Assembly (NCBI GenBank): GCA_007125455.1
Contig: SLDE01000188.1
Coordinates: 1 to 6,998, forward strand
Length of the DNA stretch: 6,998 nt
Source of the DNA: Ectothiorhodospiraceae bacterium
GTDB lineage: Bacteria > Pseudomonadota > Gammaproteobacteria > Thiohalomonadales > Thiohalomonadaceae
Direction of reading: 5' to 3'
The notes beneath the pieces were generated by a model that saw nothing but the letters and a program-made list of their open reading frames with translations, searched no databases and was not told the origin of the DNA. The position numbers were made by a program, and so were the translations under genes. The number at the start of each line of letters is the position of its first letter. Position 1 is the first letter of the stretch. Shown in pieces: positions 1 through 6,166 of the stretch.

Positions 1-1163
1 GGCGCGGCGTTTCCTTCGCCGGGGCTGTCGTAGCGCAGCAACTGACAGGGCAGCGGGCCGTTGAACAGCTCCAGCGGCTTGCGCGCCGCAAGGCCGACCT
101 GGCTGGCCAGCTCCGGGTTGCCGGTGAATACACTCAACTGCCATTCGGGCAGGCGCTCACGCATCAGCGTGCCCAGGCGGGCGTAGAGCGGGCGCAGGGC
201 GTTGATCTCCCCCAGCCGCTCACCGTAGGGTGGGTTGACGATCACCAGCCCCTGTGGCGCAGGTGGTGCGGGCAGGGTGGTCATTAGATCCTGCTGGGCA
301 ATGTGGATATAGGGGCCTAGCGCCGCCTGGGCGACGTTGGCCTGCGCGGCGGCCACGGCTTCCGGGTTATGGTCATAGCCCTGGATCGGCGGCAGCTGCG
401 CCAGTCCGGCCTCGCGCCGGGCGTTGGCCTCGCCCAGCAGCTCCTGCCAGAGTGCCTCATCGTGACGCCGCCAGCCGTAAAAGCCGAAGTAGTCCCGTCC
501 CAGGCCGGGGGCGATGTCGGCGGCGATCATCGCCGCCTCGATCAGCAGGGTGCCGGAGCCACACATGGGATCGAGCAAGGCACCGCCATTGCGCGCAATC
601 CCTGCCCAGCCCGATTCGAGCAGCAGGTTGGCGGCGAGGTTTTCCTTTAGTGGGGCGATCACCCCGGCTACCCGATAACGGCGCTGGTGCAGGGAGTGGC
701 CGGACAGGTCGATGCTCAGGCGCGCACGCTCGCCACGCAGGTGCAGGTGGATGCGCAGATCCGGGTAGTCCAGATCCACCGAGGGGCGCTCATCGAACTG
801 CTCGCGAAAGCGATCGACGATGGCGTCCTTGACCCGCAGCGCGGCGAACTTGCTGTGGGGCAGGGCGCTGCTGTGGCCGCGCACATCCACCGCCAGGCTG
901 CCGGAGGAGTGCAGGTGGCGCTCCCAGCGGATCGCCTTGGCCTGCTGGTAGAGCTGCTCGGGATCGTGTACCGCCAGGGTGGTCAGCGGTAGCAACACAC
1001 GGCTGGCCACCCGCGACCACAGACAGAGGCGGTAGGCGTGTGCCAGCTCGCCCTCGAAGGTGACCCCGGACTCCCCCGGCACGATCTTGCGTGCCCCCAA
1101 CTGGTGCAGTTCAGCGGTTAGTTGCGGGGCGAGGCCGTGGGCAACACTGGCGTAGAATTTCAT
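1..1163 (-). CDS. rlmL: 23S rRNA (guanine-N2)-methyltransferase RlmL, or the N-terminal half of fused RlmKL (partial)
   Basis: This SAM-dependent enzyme makes m2G2445 in 23S rRNA during 50S assembly in the cytoplasm. The first 387 codons are present and the frame is still open at the window edge. From the ATG at 1163 the protein begins MKFYASVAHGLAPQL, as RlmL does. A THUMP-type RNA-binding region covers about residues 45-155. A Rossmann methyltransferase domain follows, with motif I DPMCGSGT (198-205), HDEALWQE (234-241), GYDHNPEAV (262-270) and the catalytic NPPYGERL (310-317). In E. coli RlmL is fused to RlmK (about 700 residues in all). The visible part ends in NGPLPCQLLRYDSPGEG, about where the E. 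coli fusion passes to RlmK, so fusion here cannot be decided. The start has only a weak AGG eight bases upstream. It is the last visible gene of the minus-strand cluster, 53 bp after slyX. Confidence 0.93.
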   Translation of the reverse strand, partial: MKFYASVAHGLAPQLTAELHQLGARKIVPGESGVTFEGELAHAYRLCLWSRVASRVLLPLTTLAVHDPEQLYQQAKAIRWERHLHSSGSLAVDVRGHSSALPHSKFAALRVKDAIVDRFREQFDERPSVDLDYPDLRIHLHLRGERARLSIDLSGHSLHQRRYRVAGVIAPLKENLAANLLLESGWAGIARNGGALLDPMCGSGTLLIEAAMIAADIAPGLGRDYFGFYGWRRHDEALWQELLGEANARREAGLAQLPPIQGYDHNPEAVAAAQANVAQAALGPYIHIAQQDLMTTLPAPPAPQGLVIVNPPYGERLGEINALRPLYARLGTLMRERLPEWQLSVFTGNPELASQVGLAARKPLELFNGPLPCQLLRYDSPGEGNAA

Positions 1164-1216
1164 GCTTCAACCTGGGTTGGCCCGTGGCGCGCTGGGGCGC
1201 CGTAGGCGGTGTGGTG

Positions 1217-1420
1217 TCAGTAGTGCGGTGGTGGGGTCTCATCCGCCTGGGCGGCCACCGCCGAGGGGCTGAGCTCACGCATCAGGCTCTTGAGGTAGTC
1301 CAGCTCGCCCTGCACCCGCTCCAGACGCTTCTCCAGTGTCAGATTGCTTTGGGTCAGTTGTTCGATCGCCAGCTCCTGGTGAGTGAGGCGGATCTCAAGG
1401 TCGTCCAGTCGTGATTCCAT
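1217..1420 (-). CDS. slyX: SlyX family protein
   Basis: This is a 67-residue cytoplasmic protein. It is nearly all one predicted coiled coil (residues 1-45, MESRLDDLEIRLTHQELAIE onward, with regular Leu/Ile spacing), followed by a short polar tail ending ETPPPHY, the C-terminus typical of SlyX. SlyX was named from its position beside slyD in E. coli and its biochemical role is unknown; here it lies apart from slyD. I chose the ATG at 1420 because it gives the usual family length. An in-frame start farther upstream would add 32 residues unlike SlyX and overlap the preceding hydrolase gene. No clear Shine-Dalgarno sequence precedes the ATG. A TG-C-TAAACT box (minus strand, 1458-1450) in the 62-bp gap could be a weak extended -10 promoter; otherwise slyX is transcribed with the upstream genes. 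Confidence 0.92.
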   Translation of the reverse strand: MESRLDDLEIRLTHQELAIEQLTQSNLTLEKRLERVQGELDYLKSLMRELSPSAVAAQADETPPPHY

Positions 1421-1482
1421 GGGGGCAGGCCGTGTTAACAGTGGGCCACAGTTTAGCAGTTTGCACCGTGGCTGGGGAGGTG

Positions 1483-2334
1483 CTATTGCAGGAGCGGTGC
1501 GATATGCGTCTGCCACAGCCGTGGCCAGTGTTCTGCCCAGCAGCAGTGGTGGTCGAACGGGCCTTCAATATGCACCGTTTCGTTGGGCAGGTGTTGAAAT
1601 AGCGTGGGGGGGATGACGCTATCCCGGGCACCGACCAGATGCCGCTGGGGCAACGCCGCCAGTGCGTCGGGGTCGTCGGCGGGGTTGAGGGAGCCATGTA
1701 AGGGGGTGATGCGGTGGTGGGCTGTCCAACGCCGGTGGTCCAGGTTGCCGGCAACACTCACCAGCAGCGCAACATCATCGCGTCGCATCGCCAGCAGGGC
1801 TGCCACGGCGGCTCCGCCGGAGTAGCCGATCAGGATCAGCTGCTCGGCCCCGTAGTGCTGCTTTAGCTGGTCGAGGGCCTGGTCGCTGGCGGTGATCACC
1901 GCCTCGGAAAAGCGTGCCCCGGTCCACAGCGGTGTCTGGCAGTTCGGTTGCGAGGAGAGGCGGTATTGGCAGGGACGCGCCAGGTAGGCGGCCTGGCCCT
2001 CGGGCTGGGCCAGGGCCAGGCGCAGTGCGGTGGGATCACTGGGGCTGGGATCCCGTGCCGGGGTGGTGGGCGAGAGCCAGGCCAGTCCGTCCCCCTCTAT
2101 ATAGACGCTGAGTCGCTGGGTTTGCCCATGGCCCTGGGGCAGGAAGGCGGTTAGCGCAAAGGGGGAGGTGGCAAGCTGTTGCGCCTGCCAGTGCTGGGCC
2201 TGGGCCAGTTGCCTGGCCTGCGCCAAACGCGCCTCCGGTGGGGGCAGGGTGGTGCAGGCAGCCTGCAGCGTTAGCAGGATCAGCAGGAGTGTGATGCGGC
2301 AAGGCCGCTTAGCGCTGGGCTTGCAGGAGGGCAT
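1483..2334 (-). CDS. alpha/beta-hydrolase lipoprotein (conserved, substrate unknown)
   Basis: This is a predicted 283-residue lipoprotein. A basic n-region (KPSAKRPCR), a hydrophobic run ITLLLILLTL and the lipobox LQAAC place the lipidated Cys at residue 27. The residue after it is Thr, not Asp, so the outer membrane is more likely than inner-membrane retention. The mature part looks like a serine alpha/beta-hydrolase. YIEGDG (78-83) lies in an early strand, GYSGG (170-174) supplies the nucleophile Ser172, GARDSVIPP suggests Asp238, and FDHH near the C-terminus suggests His262. Paired cysteines in RPCQY and PNCQ could form a periplasmic disulfide. The motif set resembles a widespread conserved proteobacterial lipoprotein group without a known substrate. 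The ATG at 2334 overlaps the end of the upstream c-di-GMP gene by 26 nt, suggesting translational coupling; an in-frame ATG three codons earlier (2343) is an alternative start. Esterase, lipase or peptidase activity cannot be told apart. Confidence 0.85.
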   Translation of the reverse strand: MPSCKPSAKRPCRITLLLILLTLQAACTTLPPPEARLAQARQLAQAQHWQAQQLATSPFALTAFLPQGHGQTQRLSVYIEGDGLAWLSPTTPARDPSPSDPTALRLALAQPEGQAAYLARPCQYRLSSQPNCQTPLWTGARFSEAVITASDQALDQLKQHYGAEQLILIGYSGGAAVAALLAMRRDDVALLVSVAGNLDHRRWTAHHRITPLHGSLNPADDPDALAALPQRHLVGARDSVIPPTLFQHLPNETVHIEGPFDHHCCWAEHWPRLWQTHIAPLLQ

Positions 2335-4399
2335 AGATCTCATCGGCCGGCAGGCCAGGGTGGTACAGATAGCCCTGGTACTCAAGGCAGCCGTGGGCCT
2401 GCAGGAAGTCGCGCTGGGCGGTGGTCTCCACCCCCTCGGCGATGATCCCCATCGACAGGCTCTGCGCCATGCCGATTATGGTCTGGACTATCGCTGCATC
2501 GTTGGGGTCGGTGGTGATGTCGCGCACAAAGCTGCGGTCGATCTTGATCTGATCCAGCGGTAGCTGTTTGAGGTAGGACAGCGAGGAGTAGCCGGTGCCG
2601 AAGTCGTCCAGTGAGAAGCGTACCCCGGTGCCACGCAGGGTATGGATCTTTTCGCTGGCACCGTGGATGTCGTCGATCACCACCGTCTCGGTGATCTCCA
2701 GCTTGAGGCGGTGCCCTTCCAGTCCGTACTGCCGGAGAACCTGTTGCACCCGCTGGACGAACTCGGGGCGGTGGAATTGGTGGGCGCTGACATTGACCGA
2801 CACGGTGGTGTCGGCGTCCAGCAGCCCTTCCTGTTCCCAGCGCTTGAGTTGTTTACAGGCTTGCATTAGTACCTGTTGGCCCAGTGACTGGATCAGACCG
2901 CTCTCCTCGGCCACCGGGATGAAGTCGGCCGGCGAGACCATGCCCCGTTCCGGGTGGGGCCAGCGCAGCAGCGCCTCCATGCCGATGATGCGCCCGTGCT
3001 GATCAAGCTGGGGCTGGTAGTAGACGACGAGTTGGTTCGATTCCAGCGCCCTGCGCAGGTCCTTTTCCAGCTCGAGGCGTTGATCGGCGGCCAGTTGCAG
3101 GCTGGGCAGGTAGAAGGCGATATCGTTGCGCCCGGCCGATTTGGCCTGGTACATCGCCGCGTCGGCATGGCGCAGGATCTCGGTGGCGTTTTCGCCCTGC
3201 TCCGGGTAGATCGCCACGCCGATGCTGGGGGTGATGTGCAGTTCGTAGCCGCGCACGTAGTAGACCTCTGCCAGGCTCCCTTTGAGGCGGCGGGCCACGG
3301 CCCGGGAGCGCATCAGGGCAATCTCGCCGTCGTTGCCCAGTTGCGGCAGCAGGATCACGAATTCATCCCCGCCGATCCGGGCCAGCAGGGTGCCCTGGGG
3401 GAGTTCGGCGGCGATGCGTTGTGCGGTCTCCTGAAGTAGGGCATCGCCCACGGGGTGGCCGAGGGAGTCGTTGATGTTCTTGAAGCGATCCAGATCGAGC
3501 AGGATCACCGCACCGTGTTGCCCGTTCAACAGATCCTCGCTCAGCGCCAGCTTGAGGGTTTCCATCAGGCACAGACGGTTGGGCAGACCGGTCAGCTCAT
3601 CGTGGTAGGCGGTGTACAGCAGGCGTCGTTCCTGGCGGGAGAGGCGCTTGTGGGTATAGGCCAGCCCGCCAACGCCCAGCAGCCAGAGTAGGCCGTGGCC
3701 ACTGCTGAGCAACAGCAGTTGATGCATGGCGCGCTCTTCCAGGCTCTGCATTGGCACCGACACACCCAAGCCGCCAAGTACATCACCGACCTCCAGCGGG
3801 GTGTTGGTATGGCAGCTAAAGCAGCTCTGCGTGGCGTGGCGGGGGCGCATCAGGCGAAAGTGGCGCTGCCCATCCAATTCGTCGAAACCGCTGATCTCTG
3901 CCTCACCGCTCTCTAGGCGTTTCAGGGCCTGTTGCTCCCAGGTATCGGGCCGATTGGCCTCGCGTAGCAGGTGACTGCTGGTTACGTGGCCACGGATCCC
4001 TCCCTCCATCCGCAGTGCTTCTTCGTCATGGGCCAGGCGCACGAAGTAGGAGGAGTTGACCAGGGTGAGCTGGCGCTGGTCTTCGGTGGTGATATCACGG
4101 TGGGGCAGGTGGGCGAGGTAGGGATTGGGCGGGATCCCCCGCTCCGGCGGTACATAGATCCCACCGGCACCGGCCACGACGTTGCGGTAGGCCATGTCCT
4201 TTTGCAGCGCGGTGTCGGCCTGGCTGTAGGCGTTGGTGTACAGGTTTTCGCGTAGCTGCCAGCTGTTCCAGGCCAGGGAAATGAGCACGATCGCCGACCA
4301 AAATAGCATCAAGGCAATCGTCCAGCGACGGCTGCTACCTGTCTCCCGCTGTGCAAGTCGTTGAGAAAAGTCCTTACCCACAAATCCATTCTTTAACAT
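2309..4399 (-). CDS. heme-c DUF3365 sensor with GGDEF and EAL domains (c-di-GMP synthesis/hydrolysis)
   Basis: This is a predicted 696-residue inner-membrane c-di-GMP enzyme. Transmembrane helices at about 26-45 and 226-249 enclose a periplasmic sensor of the DUF3365/Tll0287-like type. The sensor has one c-type heme motif, CFSCH (193-197), just before GDVLGGLGVSVPM, as is usual for that family. The cytoplasmic part starts with a GGDEF domain (DELTGLPNRL, then DLDRFKNINDSLGH, with an intact GGDEF at 343-347). An EAL domain follows, with EALLRW (475-480), NVSAHQF, LEITET, DDFGTGYSS, KIDRSF, EGVET and QGY all present. Both domains therefore look catalytically competent. The RxxD inhibitory site expected before GGDEF is missing (PQGT instead). 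I infer redox or small-ligand control of c-di-GMP through the heme. A start at 4486 is also open but lies inside the divergent gene. The ATG at 4399 fits a promoter just upstream, but it has no Shine-Dalgarno sequence. Confidence 0.93.
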   Translation of the reverse strand: MLKNGFVGKDFSQRLAQRETGSSRRWTIALMLFWSAIVLISLAWNSWQLRENLYTNAYSQADTALQKDMAYRNVVAGAGGIYVPPERGIPPNPYLAHLPHRDITTEDQRQLTLVNSSYFVRLAHDEEALRMEGGIRGHVTSSHLLREANRPDTWEQQALKRLESGEAEISGFDELDGQRHFRLMRPRHATQSCFSCHTNTPLEVGDVLGGLGVSVPMQSLEERAMHQLLLLSSGHGLLWLLGVGGLAYTHKRLSRQERRLLYTAYHDELTGLPNRLCLMETLKLALSEDLLNGQHGAVILLDLDRFKNINDSLGHPVGDALLQETAQRIAAELPQGTLLARIGGDEFVILLPQLGNDGEIALMRSRAVARRLKGSLAEVYYVRGYELHITPSIGVAIYPEQGENATEILRHADAAMYQAKSAGRNDIAFYLPSLQLAADQRLELEKDLRRALESNQLVVYYQPQLDQHGRIIGMEALLRWPHPERGMVSPADFIPVAEESGLIQSLGQQVLMQACKQLKRWEQEGLLDADTTVSVNVSAHQFHRPEFVQRVQQVLRQYGLEGHRLKLEITETVVIDDIHGASEKIHTLRGTGVRFSLDDFGTGYSSLSYLKQLPLDQIKIDRSFVRDITTDPNDAAIVQTIIGMAQSLSMGIIAEGVETTAQRDFLQAHGCLEYQGYLYHPGLPADEIYALLQAQR

Positions 4400-4401
4400 G
4401 T

Positions 4402-4407
4402 TATAAA
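4402..4407 (+). promoter_or_regulatory. candidate extended -10 promoter for the plus-strand exported protein/ATPase unit
   Basis: TG-T-TATAAA (4399-4407) matches an extended -10 element with five of six hexamer bases. It predicts a transcript start near 4414 and a leader of about 55 nt before the ATG at 4469. No good -35 hexamer lies at the right distance, which extended -10 promoters tolerate. The box covers the start-codon region of the divergent c-di-GMP gene. This is pattern evidence only. Confidence 0.45.
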
Positions 4408-4412
4408 GGGAC

Positions 4413-4441
4413 AATGTATGGGATCTCTTCGGGCTTGTAAA
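4413..4441 (-). promoter_or_regulatory. candidate sigma70 promoter for the c-di-GMP gene
   Basis: On the minus strand, TTTACA (4441-4436, five of six against the -35 consensus) is separated by exactly 17 bases from TACATT (4418-4413, four of six, with the key second A and final T). The predicted start near 4406 leaves only about 7 nt before the ATG at 4399. That agrees with the lack of a Shine-Dalgarno sequence there and supports this start over the longer open frame. The -10 box lies within a dozen bases of the opposing extended -10. Confidence 0.42.
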
Positions 4442-4468
4442 TTTCAATCGTCCAGTGGTGAGGCTGTG

Positions 4469-4954
4469 ATGGGGACGGGAAGGCATTTGGCTGGGCTGCT
4501 ATTGGCGGTGTTACTGCTATTGCCGGTGCATGTGGGTGCCGGCTCGTGGCAGCCGTTGGTGAGCGGCGCTATGGTTGATCGTATGTGGGATCTGATGGCG
4601 TGGTTTAGCGGGCGCGATGGCTACCGTGAACCTCGTTGGGGAGTGTCCCCGTTCCCACCGTCGGATTATTCATACCGTCCTGGGTCGGGAGCTGGTGTCA
4701 GTCTGCAGGGGGTATGGCTCGCGCCGTCGGGGGAGTATTGGGTTGTGCGGCAGGGCCGTTTTGTGTTGATCCAGCCTTGGGGTGCTGCCACCCACGGAGA
4801 GTACCTGCGCGAGGGTAATTTTCTGCGCGTCTTCGGTCCCTGGGGGGAGCGGCGCTTTGAATTGTCGCTGATCGGTGGGATGTTGGTGCTGCGTGATACC
4901 CAGGGGCAGATCACTATGCTGCAACGCGTTCAGGCGGCGGATTGGTATTGGTAG
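4469..4954 (+). CDS. exported protein of unknown function
   Basis: I do not recognise this 161-residue protein. Residues 1-24 form a classic Sec signal peptide: GRH as n-region, a hydrophobic core LAGLLLAVLLLLP, and likely cleavage after VGA (22-24). The mature protein (about 137 residues) has no further membrane segment. It is rich in Trp, Gly and aromatic residues, and its second half (VWLAPSGEYWVVRQGRF, then FLRVFGPWGERRFELSLI) alternates in a way that suggests a small beta sandwich or barrel. It ends in WYW. Mature cysteines are absent. The ATG at 4469 is preferred over the in-frame ATG at 4418 because it begins the signal peptide directly and has GAGG (4460-4463) five bases upstream. It lies 12 bp before the ATPase gene, probably in one transcript. 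The gene call is firm; the function is open. Confidence 0.82.
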   Translation: MGTGRHLAGLLLAVLLLLPVHVGAGSWQPLVSGAMVDRMWDLMAWFSGRDGYREPRWGVSPFPPSDYSYRPGSGAGVSLQGVWLAPSGEYWVVRQGRFVLIQPWGAATHGEYLREGNFLRVFGPWGERRFELSLIGGMLVLRDTQGQITMLQRVQAADWYW

Positions 4955-4966
4955 GGGACATTTCGG

Positions 4967-5842
4967 ATGAGTGCAAAGGAAGCAAGCAAACGCCAGCCGG
5001 CACGGGTGCTTACCGTCACCTCCGGCAAGGGCGGGGTAGGCAAGACCAACATCTCCATTAACCTCGCCATCGCCCTCGCCCAGCAGGGCAAGCGGGTGAT
5101 CCTGCTGGATCTGGACCTGGGGCTGGCCGATGTGGATATCCTGCTCAATCTTAGCGTGAAGGCCGATTTGGGCAGTGTGATTCGTGGTGAGCGCAAGCTG
5201 GAGGAGATCCTGGTGCGCGCCGAGGGCAAGATCCTGGTGGTGCCCGGTGCCTTTGGTGATGAAAACATGGCCAATCTGGGGGACTCGGCGAGGCGCAAGC
5301 TGATCGATGCCATCGAACAGATGACCCGCTATGTGGACTACCTGGTGATCGACACCGGGGCCGGCCTGGGCAGCAATATCATCGACTTTACTGCCAATGC
5401 CGACGATGTGCTGATCGTCACCACCCCCGAGGCCACCTCGATGCTGGATGCCTATGCGGTGACCAAGGCGGTGCACAACCGCAACCCCGACACGGCGATC
5501 CATTTATTGATCAATATGGCCCGCGATGCCAAGGAGGCCAGGGAGGCCAGCCAGCGCATGACCAGTATCGTGGATCACTTCCTGCACAGCCCACTGCACA
5601 AGGAGGAGTTCCTGCTCTATGACCCCGTGGTGGGCGATGCGGTGCGGCGGCGCCAGCCCTTTTTGCTCCACAAGCCCCATGCCCAGGTGTCACGGGCGAT
5701 CAAGGCGATCGCCCGTCATCTGGATGAGATGCCCAGTGTTCACAACAGCAAAAGCCATCAGGGCTTTATTGAGCGTTTGGTGGATCGCTTCACCACCAAC
5801 CACAAGGCGCAGGTATCGGCACGCATCCCCCCCAAGCGCTGA
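4967..5842 (+). CDS. MinD/ParA-superfamily ATPase, FlhG/FleN-like
   Basis: This is a 291-residue deviant-Walker ATPase. The P-loop SGKGGVGKT (19-27) has the signature lysine Lys21, LLDLDLGLADVD (46-57) is the switch-I/A' region, and VIDTGAG has the Walker B Asp129. VTTPEATSMLDAYAVTKAV follows, as in FlhG/FleN and MinD. The C-terminal part DPVVGDAVRRRQPF and the end GFIERLVDRF match the FleN layout; the latter could be an amphipathic membrane-targeting helix. Such ATPases dimerise on ATP at the membrane and set the number or place of polar structures; FleN also restrains the FleQ regulator. The N-terminal DQAxxLR helix that stimulates FlhF in some FlhG proteins is absent, and neither flhF nor fliA is nearby, so this looks like a paralogue with another cargo. 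AGGGG (4953-4957), overlapping the upstream stop, serves as ribosome binding site. Confidence 0.88.
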   Translation: MSAKEASKRQPARVLTVTSGKGGVGKTNISINLAIALAQQGKRVILLDLDLGLADVDILLNLSVKADLGSVIRGERKLEEILVRAEGKILVVPGAFGDENMANLGDSARRKLIDAIEQMTRYVDYLVIDTGAGLGSNIIDFTANADDVLIVTTPEATSMLDAYAVTKAVHNRNPDTAIHLLINMARDAKEAREASQRMTSIVDHFLHSPLHKEEFLLYDPVVGDAVRRRQPFLLHKPHAQVSRAIKAIARHLDEMPSVHNSKSHQGFIERLVDRFTTNHKAQVSARIPPKR

Positions 5843-6118
5843 TCAGCCGAAGCGGTAATGTTTGCGCACCGCACGGTGGATGGTCCAGTGGCAGTCCATC
5901 CCTGCGGGAAAGGTGACAAGATCGCCCGCTCCGAAGTGTACCTTCTCGCCCCCCTCCGGGGTGACCTCCACTTCGCCCTCCAGCAGATAGCAGATCTCGC
6001 GCTCGTCATAATGCCAGGGGAAGCTGGAGGGCTCTTTTTCCCAAATGGGCCAGTCGCGTAGCCCCAGGGCGCTCAGGCGGGCCTCGTCGGGCTGTCTTTC
6101 GATCTGGATGGTGGACAT
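5843..6118 (-). CDS. small single-domain cupin protein (EutQ/DUF861-like)
   Basis: This 91-residue cytoplasmic protein is one cupin barrel. WPIWEKEPSSFPWHYDEREI (23-42) leads into YLLEGEVEV (44-52), then GAGDLVTFPAGMDCHW (63-78) and a terminal VRKHYRFG. The order matches the Cupin_3/DUF861 group, related to EutQ and to the C-terminal domain of ureidoglycine aminohydrolase. The canonical HxH metal motif is reduced to one His and nearby Glu residues, so metal binding is uncertain and the substrate is unknown. The ATG at 6118 is well supported by AAGGAG (6131-6126, minus strand) seven bases upstream. The gene converges on the ATPase gene with no base between the two stop codons and diverges from the lipoprotein gene across 48 bp. 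Confidence 0.9.
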   Translation of the reverse strand: MSTIQIERQPDEARLSALGLRDWPIWEKEPSSFPWHYDEREICYLLEGEVEVTPEGGEKVHFGAGDLVTFPAGMDCHWTIHRAVRKHYRFG

Positions 6119-6125
6119 ACACTTG

Positions 6126-6131
6126 CTCCTT
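6126..6131 (-). promoter_or_regulatory. strong ribosome binding site of the cupin gene
   Basis: AAGGAG on the minus strand, seven bases from the ATG at 6118, is the best Shine-Dalgarno match in the window and fixes the cupin start. Confidence 0.75.
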
Positions 6132-6151
6132 TTCGGTTGCTGGTAAGGCGA

Positions 6152-6160
6152 TGGTATAGT
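6152..6160 (+). promoter_or_regulatory. candidate extended -10 promoter giving a leaderless lipoprotein mRNA
   Basis: TG-G-TATAGT is an extended -10 with five of six hexamer bases. Six bases separate it from the A of the lipoprotein ATG at 6167, the usual distance from the -10 box to the transcript start. No Shine-Dalgarno sequence is placed for this ATG (AAGG at 6145-6148 is too far upstream and would itself lie ahead of the transcript start), which fits a leaderless message. Confidence 0.5.
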
Positions 6161-6166
6161 CTACCC

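Noticed and set aside
254..992. Several plus-strand open frames of about 100-190 codons
   Set aside because: They are antisense to rlmL, which has clear methyltransferase motifs; their Arg/Ala/Pro-rich, motif-free translations are typical shadows.
1395..1757. 120-codon minus-strand open frame
   Set aside because: It is a frame-shifted reading of the hydrolase gene, which has lipobox and catalytic motifs in the other frame.
1992..2020. 9-bp inverted repeat CCTGGCCCT / AGGGCCAGG with 11-base loop
   Set aside because: It is inside the hydrolase coding sequence (repeated Leu-Ala-Gln codons) and has no T-run; GC-rich codon bias explains it.
2954..3439. 161-codon plus-strand open frame
   Set aside because: It is antisense to the GGDEF/EAL coding region, has no ribosome binding site and shows no family resemblance.
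4399..4486. 29-residue N-terminal extension of the c-di-GMP protein
   Set aside because: It would start inside the divergent exported-protein gene, lacks a Shine-Dalgarno sequence, and lies upstream of the best promoter candidate.
4670..5503. 277-codon minus-strand open frame
   Set aside because: It lies antisense to the exported protein and the Walker ATPase, whose motifs are unmistakable. It has no recognisable motifs, and long antisense frames are common in GC-rich genes.
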